Of a DNA stretch of 64,000 nt, positions 11,855-23,581 are shown one piece after another. The DNA is from Lumbricus terrestris (lineage: Eukaryota > Annelida > Clitellata > Crassiclitellata > Lumbricidae), in assembly GCA_949752735.1 (NCBI GenBank), contig OX457043.1, forward strand, positions 679,528 through 743,527. The letters run 5' to 3'. The notes under the pieces were generated by a model. The model searched no databases and was not told where the DNA came from. It was given only the letters and a program-made list of their open reading frames with translations. The translations under genes and the position numbers were made by a program. Every line of letters begins with the position of its first letter. The first letter of the stretch is position 1.

Positions 11855-12052
11855 ACCGGAAGCTGTCAGATTGATCCGTTATGATTGAACGACGCCATTT
11901 TGTTGCTTCATTTCACGACGCCATTTTGTTGCTTCATTTCCTCAGTTGAATTATTTCATTCAAGGAATCTGATCGTGAATCGGACCGTGCCATGGCTTAT
12001 GCAGTGGATCAACTTTTCCTCCTGCTGTGTGGTTGTGTGCCTGCTGATGATG
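11855..12052 (+). promoter_or_regulatory. Possible promoter/first exon: ETS-like and duplicated YY1-like motifs
   Basis: An ETS-like ACCGGAAGC lies at 11855-11863. It is followed by an exact 26-bp tandem duplication at 11891-11942, each copy carrying GACGCCATTTT, the complement of the YY1 consensus. Downstream, an ATG at 11999 opens 18 codons with a hydrophobic cysteine-rich run and stops at a GTAGGC donor-like site (12053). This resembles a short signal-peptide exon, but no second exon was found. It is a weak candidate. Confidence 0.22.
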
Positions 12053-13075
12053 GTAGGCTATAAGCAGGCAACACATGCACTGCAAATCTCCAGTTCTCAA
12101 GAGCATTTGACACTTAAACTTATCTCCCCGCTGTCCACCCATCATTAAACATTTCCACACCCGGTGCAAGATGACATCAGGAAATAGCTTCAACGCGTGT
12201 GGACGATATCGTCCGAAATTGACCGGATATACTATCGAGATTTCTGTAGCGCTGATATTTCCGGATAGGATCCGAATGGAGCTGCGTTGCACGAAAGACG
12301 AAATGGCAAAAGGCGGCGAATGTGTAAATAACCCGTCTGTTGCAGACGACATTGAACTCATATTACTATTCTCTGACTGTAGATAACTTTCATCCGTCCA
12401 AATAATTATAGGTCTTGTGGTTGAGCGTAAGATATATTATTTTCAACTGCACGTGATATTAATGGGTTTTTAAGGTGCAATAAATGAACAAAGATTATAA
12501 TGATAAATGTCCCCATATATAGATCTATGCAAATCTAAAGGCCTATATGTAGGCGTACAACTATACATCCTTTTATATATACGGCCTGTGTATAGCCTAA
12601 GTGTCATTTATGTATAATAGTCGCGCATATGCCTATATAATATATGTATATATATATATAAATATATATATATATATGCCTCCGAACCTGGAGAAAAAAT
12701 GTGAGCTTATTTTAGCTGCGATTCTCATAATTATCAGCAACGGATTAAAATGCTTCGTTCAAACGGAGGCAGGAGGTAGGAGGACGAGGAGGAAGAGGAA
12801 GAGGAGGAAGAGGAGGAAGAGGAGGAAGAGGAGGAAATGGAGGAAGATAAGGAATTGGAAAGGAGGCGAAAGAGGAGGGGGAAGAAGTGGAGGAGGAGGA
12901 AGAGGAGAAAGAAGGGAAGGTGCACAATGCACATGGACGAGTAAGAAGAGTAAAAGAAAGAGAAGAGGGATTAAACGTGATTAATGATTAATGACTGATT
13001 AATGGTTAATGACTGATTAATGATTAATGACTGATTAATGATTAATGACCGCGAAGATATTTGACCTTGTAGGCA
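12053..13075. repeat. No gene established; (TA)n, GGA tract, 20-bp repeat
   Basis: An unassigned plus-strand ORF lies at 12171-12386. A TA run lies at 12640-12677, a GGAGGAAGA tract at 12765-12930, and about four copies of gattaatgattaatgact-like units at 12980-13050. Confidence 0.55.
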
Positions 13076-13079
13076 CTGA

Positions 13080-13360
13080 TTTTTATTTTAATTTTTTTGG
13101 GTCTGTTTTGTGTTTTTTAGTTAAGTTTACTACATTATTGTCATCTCATGATTGTTTTTTTAGCCTACTGTTCAATTCATGATGTCAACCGTCTAGCCAT
13201 CAGTTAAAATTGCACATGTAAATAGGTGTCCCTGTTAGCGGGATATTCATCCCTTAGGGCCTTCCTTGTTGCCATCCGATTATGTGAAGCATGTTATATT
13301 ATGTCTATTGTTTATGGTTGATGGCTACAATAAATGAATTGAAGTGAATTGAACGATAGG
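13080..13360 (+). mobile_element. Possible LINE 3' UTR remnant
   Basis: AT-rich stretch ending in an AATAAA-like signal and a tgaattgaa microsatellite (13328-13352), an arrangement common at the 3' end of non-LTR elements. No coding sequence is retained, so this rests on layout only. Confidence 0.3.
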
Positions 13361-13508
13361 AAGGGGAGGAGGAAGAGAAGGAGGAGGAGGAGGAATTGAA
13401 GGATAGGAGTTGGAGGAAGAAAAGAAGGAGCAATATGAGGAGGAGGAGGAGTATGAGGAGGTGGAAGAGGAAGAGGAGGAAGAACTAATGTGAAGCGAGT
13501 AGTATATA
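13361..13508. repeat. GGA-rich tract
   Basis: Degenerate GGAGGA/GAAGAG sequence up to the TA target site of the mariner-like element. Confidence 0.75.
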
Positions 13509-14491
13509 CAGGGTGGGCCAGCATAAATGTCCCGACTTTGCGCGCGTATAACTTCGCCAATTTCTAACATTTATTTATACTTAATGCACCAAATTAAAGG
13601 TATTTCACTCTAGTATTAACTCTAAAAAAGTCGAACTGATACTAGTTTAGGTTTTAATTATATGCCCGGAACAGCGCTTGCTACCAGATTTTGCTGTCAT
13701 TTGCGACGCAACCTGGCGCCGTTGACAGACGATGATCGCGTTTCGATCTTAATTTTACGAACTGATAAGGGATTTAATTCGTTTGAAATGATTAACGAAT
13801 AATCTAACAGAGGATGGAATAAACAATACCTTGAATTATCTGCTACGGAAAATTGATAAAACAAGACTTTCTACTCGCAAACCATGGGAATCGGAGCGCA
13901 CGGCGCTCACATCCGCTAACATTGCTCGTGTGTCCGCGTACATTTGCAGTCAAGACAATGACCAGGGCAGGCCCTGCATGCAAATTCAACGCAAAACAGG
14001 CAGTCTTAGAAGCACTGAGTAACGTACTGGAAAAGATTATAGACCTAAAGTTAAAGTAATTTGTCGACGAGAAGTCCAGCGAACTCTCCAGCTCTTACGC
14101 AAAGAAACGGCTGGCAGCGTGCAAGCGTCTGAAGCAGCGCATGGCAGTGCACGGCTGTTGGCAAAATTGAAAGGACGTGGTTTTGCGATTAGAAGATATT
14201 CATGGTAGGGACCCTACAAACACCCTAAATGATCGTGTCTACGCGCGTTTTAGCAAAAAACGATAGAATTTCCCGGAGAAACGGCGTCATAATGCGTCAG
14301 TAATGACAAAAAATGGTAGCTAGCGCTGATCCAAGTATATAATTAAAACCTAAACTAGTATCAGTTCGACTTTTTTAGAGTTAATACTAGAGTGAAATAC
14401 CTTTAATTTGGTGCATTAAGTATAAATAAATGTTAAAAATTGGCGAAGTTATACGCGTGCAAAGTCGGGACATTTATGCTGGCCCACCCTG
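13509..14491 (+). mobile_element. Mariner/Tc1-superfamily element with ~155-bp terminal inverted repeats
   Basis: Flanked by TA on both sides (13507-13508, 14492-14493). Terminal inverted repeats span 13509-13663 and 14338-14491, start CAGGGTGGGCCAGCATAAAT, and differ at only a few positions. The 675-bp interior holds a broken N-terminal transposase, so the element is non-autonomous. The closely matching long arms suggest modest age. Confidence 0.88.
13662..14205 (+). pseudogene. Broken N-terminal transposase (Tc1/mariner-like HTH region)
   Basis: The ATG at 13662 sits exactly at the inner edge of the left terminal repeat. The first frame reads to an in-frame TAA after 46 codons (ending FEMINE). 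The reading continues in other frames as LLRKIDKTRLSTRKPWESER, ALTSANIARVSAYICSQD and, near 14098, YAKKRLAACKRLKQRM. This order matches the paired helix-turn-helix DNA-binding half of Tc1/mariner-type transposases. No DDE/DDD catalytic region remains. Several frameshifts and at least one stop make it a pseudogene. Recognition is by motif pattern and was not searched. Confidence 0.68.
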
Positions 14492-14493
14492 TA

Positions 14494-14984
14494 TAATACA
14501 TGTAAGAAAGACGGATGACATTTGGGTTGAAACGAAGTCTAAGAATAATGGACGAAGAACAATTTTCTCTGAGATTACAATCAGTTGCAGCGACAGAAGA
14601 TGAAGATCACATTTCTATAATAATGATGACGATGCTTCTCAGATTGCTCACAAATTCACAATGATGATAGAGTGGTGATGATGACGATGATGACAATGAT
14701 TGTGGTGGTGATGCTGATGCTGTTGCTGTTGCTGAATGTGATGATGTCGGTGATCACGATTATGTCAATAATATTATGTCTGATGTTGTATTTGCTAGTA
14801 TCAATCAATCAATACGTGTTGGATTGTGCTTATAAACCTGCGTATACATGTATCTGCATGTTATACGTTTATGCACAAACGTTTTGTCTATCCCTCGATT
14901 CAATACCATCTCTACAATCTGTTCATCCAGCCACCCACCCAACCGTCCGTCATTCGATTCCCTCTTATCCATCCGTACATCCAT
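14494..14984. other. No gene seen; GAT-rich and CATC-rich patches
   Basis: GATGAT/GCTGTT-rich at 14625-14755, otherwise unique sequence. Pyrimidine-rich near 14920-14984. Confidence 0.5.
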
Positions 14985-15224
14985 CATGGGCGGAGTTTAT
15001 CAGGGGCTAGAGGGGCTAAAGCCCCACCAAGAAGCCCCATAGTCATGTTTTTACCGTGTTAATGGTCTATTTTTCTATTTTTCGGGCTTAGCCCCCCCAA
15101 GGATTTATAACTGACGACTAAAAAAAGTCAAATTTTTTCCGGCCGAAACGAAAAACATTTTCGGCGCCGCGCCTGCTGGACCAAGTTTTCAGCCCCCCCC
15201 AACGGAAACTAAACTCCGACCATG
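14985..15224. mobile_element. hAT-like MITE, 240 bp, inserted at a CCAT microsatellite
   Basis: Ends catgggcggagttta and the complement of catggtcggagttta match at 14 of 15 positions. The flanks are acatccat and ccatccat. The interior has runs of C before the right end, as in the 10031 and 47489 family, but the terminal repeats differ, so this is a related family. Confidence 0.7.
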
Positions 15225-15302
15225 CCATCCATCCATCCATTCATCCATCCATCCATCCATCCATCCATCCATTCATCCATCCATCCATCCATCCATCCAT
15301 CG
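15225..15302. repeat. (CCAT)n microsatellite
   Basis: Nearly pure ccatccat run with two cattcat interruptions. Confidence 0.95.
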
Positions 15303-16635
15303 ATCCACCTCATTGTGACCTGCCACCAAAAAAACCATTTATCCAACCATATGATATTATGTTCAGACGTGTGATCAATTGGTCCAAGTAAATCATTAAA
15401 TTATATCCGCTCCACCGTTTTCCATTCTTCATCGTTTTCTGCTCATCCGCTACACTAGACCTACTACAAGACGTGTCTCGCATCGATGGTTTTACCGATC
15501 AAAGCGATCCGGATGGCAACAGACTTCAGAAACTTTATGATCCATGAAAGAGGGAAGGATAAGAGGAAAAACGACGTTGAGATATTGCCATGCATGCTGG
15601 ATAGACTTTTAGGAAGTAGACGTGGAAGAGAGAAAATGAAGGAAAGGGAGTGTTCTATAGTTTTTGTTATGAATAATCGTGTCTCCATCCAACTCTCCCT
15701 CTCCTGGGAATTTACCATCCGTTATTTTCCACCAAGAAATCAATGGACGACGATCTGGAACAATTACTTTTATCATCCACCCATGATGGAATAGTTTTCC
15801 AGCCATCCTTCTTTCCCACTCTCCATTTGCTCGTTCGTGTTGGTTTTGACAGACGTCCAAGTGTTTCTCATAACTCGTAACGATTGTCGGAATATTACAA
15901 ATGCAGAAGCAGCAATTGTCAACAACAACGCAATTCAATATTAAGTTTTCCTACGAAGAAGCAATATTATTGCTCGTTTCCAAATATCTTTATATTGCTT
16001 CAAAGAAAGACAATAAAAGCAATACAGTAAAATACAATGGAATAAAACTGGACTTGATATTGCCATGTATTATATTTAAGAAGGTTTCAGTAGCGTTCAC
16101 GCGACCTAACGACATATTACATCAATGACTCGGGTCATTGTTGTCACAACTTGTCAGTAAAGGACTTGGTTAATCCTCCAAAACTTAAAACTCGAACCCT
16201 CCTATATACTTGGTTTTCATGTTCAAGCGTTCATAATGTTACATAAACATCATGTTCATTGTTCACACTAAACCAGATATAAACAGAAATCGTAAGTTCT
16301 TATCAGGTTCAACGGTTGACTTAAGTTAAGAGCAAAATCAATTTTGATCGTTGTCGGAATCTGGAATATTCCGTTTCATGTGTAATCCGAACAATGAAGT
16401 CAACATGAAAAAGAAATAATGATGTTTAATAATAATGGACCATTGTTCCGTTTCCCAAGTGCATTGAAAGTCATGCATGGAATGATGGAATGGGTAAAAG
16501 TGGTAAAAGTGGTAAAAGTGGAGGATAATATTATAACGAATTCGATTGGTTAGGGTGCAGTGCACGACGCATAACGCGGAGAGCTGCACGGGTTCGATTC
16601 CCTTATTATGAGACGGGTACTAAGTTAATACCGGA
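15303..16635. other. No gene seen; possible SINE head at 16545-16605
   Basis: Unique sequence. At 16589-16602 a B-box-like ggttcgattccc follows a possible A box near 16552, so a truncated tRNA-derived SINE is likely. The missing GPCR tail exon should lie between here and the nAChR exon, but I could not identify it. Confidence 0.4.
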
Positions 16636-16827
<192 letters not shown>

Positions 16828-16957
16828 TCACTCGCAGTTGACATCGATCGATCCTTCGTCAATTATAGACAATGAGAATAATAATAATTTATGCAAAAAA
16901 TACGAAACAATAGAATTAAATCTTCATTGAAGTTGAATGTGTTTTTTGATTGTTTAC

Positions 16958-17066
16958 CTCTTCTGAAGTTCTCGTTAAATCCGGCGTAGATGAGAGGATT
17001 GAAAGCGCTGTTTGCATGCGCGAAGTAGTTAGCGAAGAAGTAGAAAGGAGAATACCAGTCAGGAAG
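16958..17066 (-). CDS. Class A GPCR, exon 4 (TM7)
   Basis: This exon of 36 codons plus one base continues the receptor from exon 3 in phase 0. The acceptor is a pyrimidine-rich ctttttctctttag and the donor is GAG followed by GTAAAC. It begins LPDWYSPFYFF, contains NSAFNPLIY (the NPxxY motif of TM7, residues 368-372 of the joined model), and ends NENFRR, typical of the start of helix 8 in peptide receptors. It ends in phase 1, so at least one tail exon must follow to the left. The exon is flanked by a 1.8-kb CACT array upstream and a GA run downstream. It is too short and offset to appear as a long ORF. Confidence 0.9.
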
Positions 17067-17135
17067 CTAAAGAGAAAAAGAAAATCATTGGAGATTAACA
17101 AGAAAAAGAAAATCATTGGAGATAGTTAAATGCAT

Positions 17136-18935
17136 CACTCACTCACTCACTCACTCACTCACTCACTCACTCACTCACTCACTCACTCACTCACTCACTC
17201 ACTCACTCACTCACTCCACTCACTCACTCACTCACTCACTCACTCACTCACTCACTCACTCCACTCACTCACTCACTCACTCACTCACTCGCTCACTCAC
17301 TCACTCACTCACTCACTCACTCCACTCACTCACTCACTCACTCACTCGCTCGCTCGCTCACTCGCTCACTCACTCACTCACTCACTCACTCACTCACTCA
17401 CTCACTCACTCACTCACTCACTCACTCACTCACTCCACTCACTCACTCACTCACTCACTCGCTCGCTCACTCACTCACTCACTCACTCCACTCACTCACT
17501 CACTCACTCACTCACTCGCTCGCTCGCTCACTCGCTCACTCACTCGCTCGCTCACTCACTCACTCACTCACTCACTCACTCACTCACTCACTCCACTCAC
17601 TCACTCACTCACTCGCTCGCTCACTCACTCACTCACTCACTCACTCCACTCACTCACTCACTCGCTCGCTCACTCACTCACTCACTCACTCACTCACTCA
17701 CTCACCTACTCACTCACTCACTCACTCACTCACTCACTCACTCACTCACTCACTCACTCACTCCACTCACTCACTCACTCACTCACTCGCTCGCTCACTC
17801 ACTCACTCACTCACTCACTCCACTCACTCACTCACTCGCTCGCTCGCTCGCTCGCTCGCTCACTCACTCACTCACTCACTCACTCACTCACTCACTCACT
17901 CACTCACTCACTCACTCACTCCACTCACTCACTCACTCACTCACTCGCTCACTCACTCACTCACTCACTCACTCCACTCACTCACTCACTCACTCCACTC
18001 ACTCACTCACTCACTCACTCACTCCACTCACTCACTCACTCACTCACTCGCTCGCTCACTCACTCACTCACTCACTCACTCCACTCACTCACTCACTCAC
18101 TCACTCGCTCGCTCGCTCACTCGCTCACTCACTCACTCACTCACTCACTCACTCACTCACTCACTCACTCACTCACTCACTCCACTCACTCACTCACTCG
18201 CTCGCTCACTCGCTCACTCACTCACCCACTCACTCACTCGCTCACTCACTCACTCACTCACTCACTCACTCACTCACTCACTCACTCACTCATTCACTCA
18301 TTCACTCTCTCACTCACTCACTCACTCACTCACTCACTCACTCACTCACTCACTCACTCACTCACTCACTCACTCCACTCACTCACTCACTCGCTCGCTC
18401 ACTCGCTCACTCACTCACCCACTCACTCACTCGCTCACTCACTCACTCACTCACCCACTCACTCACTCGCTCACTCATTCACTCATTCACTCTCTCACTC
18501 ACTCACTCACTCATTCACTCACTCACTCACTCACTCACTCACTCACTCACTCACTCCACTCACTCACTCACTCGCTCGCTCACTCGCTCGCTCACTCACT
18601 CACTCACTCACTCACTCACTCACTCACTCACTCACTCATTCACTCATTCACTCTCTCACTCACTCACTCGCTCATTCACTCATTCACTCTCTCACTCACT
18701 CACTCACTCATTCACTCATTCACTCTCTCACTCACTCACTCACTCATTCACTCATTCACTCTCTCACTCACTCACTCACTCATTCACCCACCCACCCACT
18801 CACTCACTCACTCACTCACTCACCCACCCACCCACTCACTCACTCACTCACTCACTCACTCACTCACCCACCCACCCACTCACTCACTCACTCACTCACT
18901 CACTCACTCACTCACTCACCCACCCACCCACTCAC
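17136..18935. repeat. 1.8-kb (CACT)n array with CGCT, CATT and CCCA variants
   Basis: Tetranucleotide array in GPCR intron 3. The left two thirds repeat a block in which CACT runs alternate with CGCT pairs and with a phase-shifting ctccac junction. The right third adds CATT and CCCA variants. All three plus frames are open, giving SLTH-type ORFs that are not genes. Confidence 0.97.
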
Positions 18936-19054
18936 AGTCCTAATCTATAATACATATGCGCTACTCAAACACTCAGAAAGAAGTTGATCAACGCGTCTTT
19001 GAGTTAAGTCTACAATTGGAAGAAGAGATTTTATGCTGAAGCACATACATCAAA

Positions 19055-19245
19055 GTGTCAGTCAGTCAGTCAGTCAGTCAGTCAGTCAGTCAGTCAGTCA
19101 GTCAGTCAGTCAGTCAGTCAGTCAGTCAGTCAGTCAGTCAGTCAGTCAGTCAGTCAGTCAGTCAGTCAGTCAGTCAGTCAGTCAGTCAGTCAGTCAGTCA
19201 GTCAGTCAGTCAGTCAGTCAGTCAGTCAGTCAGTCAGTTAGTCAG
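19055..19245. repeat. (GTCA)n array
   Basis: Nearly perfect GTCA tetranucleotide run of about 190 bp in GPCR intron 3. The reverse complement of GTCA is TGAC, so this is a different unit from the neighbouring CACT array. Confidence 0.97.
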
Positions 19246-19333
19246 ACCATCAATAAGGGTATGCATGAATGAATGAATGAACGAATGATTGAATCAATTA
19301 ATTTATGAGTGAGTGAGTGAGCGAGCAGCTTAC

Positions 19334-19438
19334 CGTCGGCTGGAAAAGAGGTCGGAACTCGGCATACAAGATGGCCACCTGGATGGGCAGCCAGCACATC
19401 GTAAAGACCGTCAACAATATCAGCAGCATTATGATCAC
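19334..19438 (-). CDS. Class A GPCR, exon 3 (TM6)
   Basis: Exon of exactly 35 codons, phase 0 at both ends, with a donor GTAAGC and an acceptor tgttgctcag. It encodes the sixth membrane helix, with CWLP (residues 325-328 of the joined model) as the TM6 CWxP toggle motif, followed by IQVAILYAEFRP. It continues directly from the KKK that ends exon 2, which gives the basic base of TM6 usual in peptide receptors. It is placed here because a different frame of the same stretch is open and hides it. Confidence 0.9.
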
Positions 19439-19445
19439 CTGAGCA

Positions 19446-20044
19446 ACACAATGGAATAATGGTTATTTGAGAACAAAGAAATTAAATAAATCGAAACATA
19501 AAAAGTAAAATATAAATAGCCCTCACAAAGAGAACACGCAATTAAATCAACGTCTAAAAATAAAATGGTCAACGGTCATTTTTAGTATAAATATATCTAC
19601 ATTAATGTTGAATGCGCTAAAGTAATTGAAGTAGAATGCACAAAATAGACAATCCAATACATCACAAGCACAGAGTAGCGATATATAAAATTCTGTCACA
19701 TCTATAATAGAGCAAGTCTATTTGGTTTTAGCAGGACAGGTTGAGTAATCACTTCCATAAACTGAAGGAATTAAGCAGCTCGATTAAACTAGGCCGATAG
19801 CAGTTTGATTGTCATATGTAGCAATTTCGTTTTAATTTTTAATTATAATATAAAAAAATAACAATTCAAATAAGCACATTCACTGAGTCGGACCTGGGTA
19901 GACTTGGGCCTAACGATATTGGACGAGGTTGACACTGTCATTACCATTTAGAACAATCGCTACTAGGTCTACTTCCTTTGTTAATCGTATACTTTGTTTT
20001 ACTGATGTTGATTGTTGAAGACAATAATAATAATGATAATAATG

Positions 20045-20125
<81 letters not shown>

Positions 20126-20607
20126 GTAATAATAATAATTATTATTATTATAACAACAATATCAATAATTAACAATGCAATTTACATGGCGCTGATGCTC
20201 AAACGGGGTCGAATAAAGCATTGCAATTGAATTCCTTTGCACGTTATAAGTACAATTAGTTCATGCATGGATAGATGCTCTCACGACGTACAATTTTCCA
20301 TTCCATATTGGAAACAGTGTAAACGGCATTGGATGGAAGAGGATTATGTGTGATTTATTGGAAGAGAGGCGTTGGCTATGGAACCAGTTCTGGTGACGGA
20401 GATTAACAGGTGGTCAAATAATATGGCAGGCATTCATTTTCTGGCTGTGAATTAAAACGTCTGATTGTATTGTTGGCTGCATTCAGAATCAACGATAAAC
20501 CGACACACACACAAACACACACGCACGCACGCGCGCACACACACACACACACATCGGACACACACACGCACACACGCGCGCGCACACACACACGCACATC
20601 GGCACAC

Positions 20608-20643
<36 letters not shown>

Positions 20644-20894
20644 GCACGCACGCACGCCCGCACACACGCACGCACGCACACACACACGCACCCACGAGGA
20701 AAGAAGAGAAATAAATCAATGACACTTAGAGAGGAAAATACAGAAACTGTCGCACAGACAGACAGAGACAGACAGAGAGAAAGACACATAGACATAGCAA
20801 GACTCAGACAGAGAAAGGTACAGAAGCTCACTCACAAGTAAGCGGTTGAATGAGAGCAACGGGATGGATAGACGGATAAAAGTGTGAAGAAGAT
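19446..20894. other. GPCR intron 2 body: AAT and CA/CG repeats, no gene
   Basis: AAT trinucleotide run at 20025-20150, an alternating CA with CG tract at 20503-20695 that may form Z-DNA, and a CAGA-rich patch at 20750-20815. The remainder is AT-rich with nothing recognisable. Confidence 0.8.
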
Positions 20895-20908
20895 AGCAGC
20901 ACCAGCAC

Positions 20909-20976
<68 letters not shown>

Positions 20977-21010
20977 GCAGCGGCAGCGGCAGCGGCAGCA
21001 GCAGCAGCTG
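20895..21010. repeat. (CAG)n repeat abutting a splice donor
   Basis: CAG/GCA repeat with a few CGG-type interruptions. It reads as CTG on the transcribed RNA of the minus-strand GPCR. It starts within a few bases of the exon 2 donor. Confidence 0.95.
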
Positions 21011-21012
21011 AC

Positions 21013-21458
21013 CTTCTTCTTGATGTTGTCATGATGTCTGATCTCCGATTCCGTTCTCTCTCCTGGAACCCGGTTCGACCACAGCTTCCAGATGATAGTC
21101 GAATAGACGACCGTCATAACAATGATTGGACAGATGAAGAGCACGGTAGAGACGAGGGTGTAGTAGAGCGTCCTTGACGGGTAGCTGATCGCCCACTCTC
21201 CAGTCACCGGGTCACAGGTCCTGGTGGGGGGCCAGGTATCATCACACCATGTCTCGACGTGGTCAGACCAATGCCTGGTGAACTGTTCACGGTAGAAGAG
21301 AATCGGTGATGCCACACCGATGGAGCAGAGCCAGGCAAAGGCGATGAAGAGCGTGGACCGGCGCTCTGTTATGTGAGCCTTCATTGCGAACACGATTCCA
21401 AAGAATCTGTCGCAGGCGATCAGTATGAGAGTGAGAATGCTTGACACGAGAGACGCCA
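21013..21458 (-). CDS. Class A GPCR, exon 2 (TM3-TM5)
   Basis: Exon of 446 nt, entered in phase 1 (acceptor tttctcttcag) and left in phase 0 (AAGAAG then GTCAGC). It encodes TM3 ending in CDRFF, a DRF variant of the DRY motif (D178-R179). TM4 has W204 and P213, and extracellular loop 2 has C233, the likely partner of C154 on exon 1. TM5 has P272 and Y280, and the exon ends with a basic third loop, HHDNIKKK. The loop 2 pattern (WCDDTWP) and the helix 8 start suggest a neuropeptide receptor of the NPFF/QRFP/SIFamide/RYamide-like group, but the ligand class cannot be fixed by eye. The ORF that runs past the donor into poly-cysteine is intronic CTG repeat. Confidence 0.92.
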
Positions 21459-21599
21459 CTGAAGAGAAATGAAAGAAAACAATCCGAGTTTGAATTTCAA
21501 ATAATATTTCCTGTTTTTATCAACTGATGCATAGAAAGAAGACAAATTATTCCTAGAATTCATCAGCTGTGCTATCATGCGAAGATGCTGTTAACTAGT

Positions 21600-21725
21600 A
21601 GGCATACTGCATGGTAATTGCAATACTAATAACAAGCCTAATAATAACAATATTAATAATAGTAATATTAACAGTAAATAGTAATAATGCTGATGATACT
21701 GATGATAAGGATGATCATAATAGGC

Positions 21726-21814
<89 letters not shown>

Positions 21815-21860
21815 TTTATAATAATATTTATAATAATATTTATAATAATATTTGTTTTGT
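21600..21860. repeat. (AAT)n microsatellite and flanks
   Basis: AAT run at 21722-21815 followed by a few aataatattt units. It lies in GPCR intron 1. The stretch 21861-22219 is AT-rich with no feature seen. Confidence 0.95.
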
Positions 21861-22948
21861 GATTTATGATATGATTTATGATATGCTTTATAAAGTCGAG
21901 GCCGAAGAATATTCTTTAATTGACCAAACGCTTTCCGCATTTTGATGTACATACATCTCAATAAACGTACATAATAAAACATCTGGAGAGCCGATCAGAA
22001 GTCAAATATTTTAAAATAACACACATACGCCTAACCTAAATGCAATTCTAAATCCAACGAGAGTGTATAATTGTTTATGCTGACCAACTATTTATGCTGT
22101 ACTTTGGTTTACATAACACTCAAATAAGAAAGAGCGTCTCTGTCAAGAATCATTTTCTCGTCTGGTTGTCTGTCCTAGAGGCATTATTCGATCGTGCATT
22201 ATCTTTGCTGCATGTAGTAGGAGTGTAACGCCCGTATGACGTGACGTTACGGCTTCCGATAGTTATTTTTGGAATCCGCCATTTGCGCTTCGGGTGATCG
22301 GTATATTATTATATATATTGGATTGCGGCCAGCGCGAATTAATGGCCTCGCGATGCGCCATCTTGTGTCGATATGCGACGATGCGTCGGCGGTCGGCGAC
22401 TAATATATATTGGGTTTCTGCCATCGGGTTTTAATTACTTCCGGTCGGCAACTGATACGTATTGGACCATGGCCAGCGCGTCTTAATCGTTCGCGACATA
22501 GCGGTAATCGGTATCTGAGCGATCAGCAGTCAGTCGTCATAAGTCGCTATTTTTTTCCCACGCTTACTATAGTCGGGAATCGGCCAGAGAGAGAAAGGGA
22601 GCGACACCAGACATAGTCACACAGACAGGCTCTGTAGTAACAGACATGGACGCTGGTATAATCCACCGCTGTGACGGATACTATAGTTGTATATATACGC
22701 GATGGCACCAGGCGAAGTCGCTATCACAAAGAGAGATACAAAGGAAGATAGAAAGGGAGGACCTAGTGTGTCGTCGGATAGCGCATTTTAATGGGCATAG
22801 AGAGAGAGACCGATACAGTCCGACAGACAGGATGGTAGACACAAAGACACGTGGGCGTGATCTTGGCAGCTATTTTTGCTGCGTATATGCTTTTGCGCAG
22901 TTCTTGCCACGTATACCTAAATGCGTAGATTTTTAAATGCGCAGTTGG

Positions 22949-22973
22949 TGACGTCAGAAGGCTCTATATAAAG
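22949..22973 (+). promoter_or_regulatory. LTR core promoter: CRE and TATA box
   Basis: Perfect TGACGTCA at 22949-22956, the CREB/ATF site, lies 8 bp before TATATAAAG at 22965-22973. Transcription would start near 22995-23005, which would define the start of the R region. The same pair is at 28755-28779 in the right LTR. Confidence 0.7.
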
Positions 22974-23581
22974 CCGCGCATTGTCGACAGAGTGCGCAGA
23001 AGAGACGACAATGTAGATCTTGACAGAGTGGAGAAGTGTTCAGTGGAGTTGCTTGAATCCGACGTTGGGAGAGAAGACAATGGAGATCCGGACCGAGGGA
23101 GTCCGACGTTAGGTTAGATGCGCACTGTCGACGATTGGGGAGATGACATTGTGGATCTTTGTCGACGGAGTGGAGAAGTGTTCAGTGGAGTAGCTTAAAT
23201 TCGACGCTGAAGTTAAAAGGCGCCGTTGCGATTTTTATTGAAAGTCTTTCGGATTCTGTCCTCGATCGGAGGAATGTAATACGTATCAGTGTTGCGTCGA
23301 ATCGTTACTGCTGAGCGAATTTATCGTCGTCTTGAAGTTCGGTTGTGTCTTAGGCGATAGCCTGAAAGTTTGTTTGCCCATGAGGCGTCAATTAATCGAT
23401 ATATATATATATAGTTCGACGGGTTGTTTTCGTTCGGCGGATATCGTCGCCAATCTACGGAAGTCAATCTTTTTCGGACTCCTTTCGGCGCTATACTTCC
23501 TCGACGCCTATCCAGGAACTACGTATGTCTCCGGATTCCGCGCATCCTCTCTCAGCATTATGTCCAGCCAATGATATCGAG

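Noticed and set aside
15464..15938. Overlapping ORFs considered for the missing GPCR tail exon
   Set aside because: No phase-1 acceptor with a plausible continuation after NENFRRG was found.
17116..18987. Two overlapping ORFs of over 600 codons (SLTH repeats)
   Set aside because: They are frames of the CACT tetranucleotide array. All three frames are open and composition is explained by the repeat.
20716..21012. Poly-Cys extension of the GPCR exon 2 ORF
   Set aside because: A good donor (AAG then GTCAGC) precedes it, and exon 3 joins in phase with TM6.
22646..22936. 96-codon ORF present in both LTRs
   Set aside because: It lies upstream of the LTR TATA box, so the element's transcript from the 5' LTR would not include it. 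Duplication simply reflects identical LTRs.
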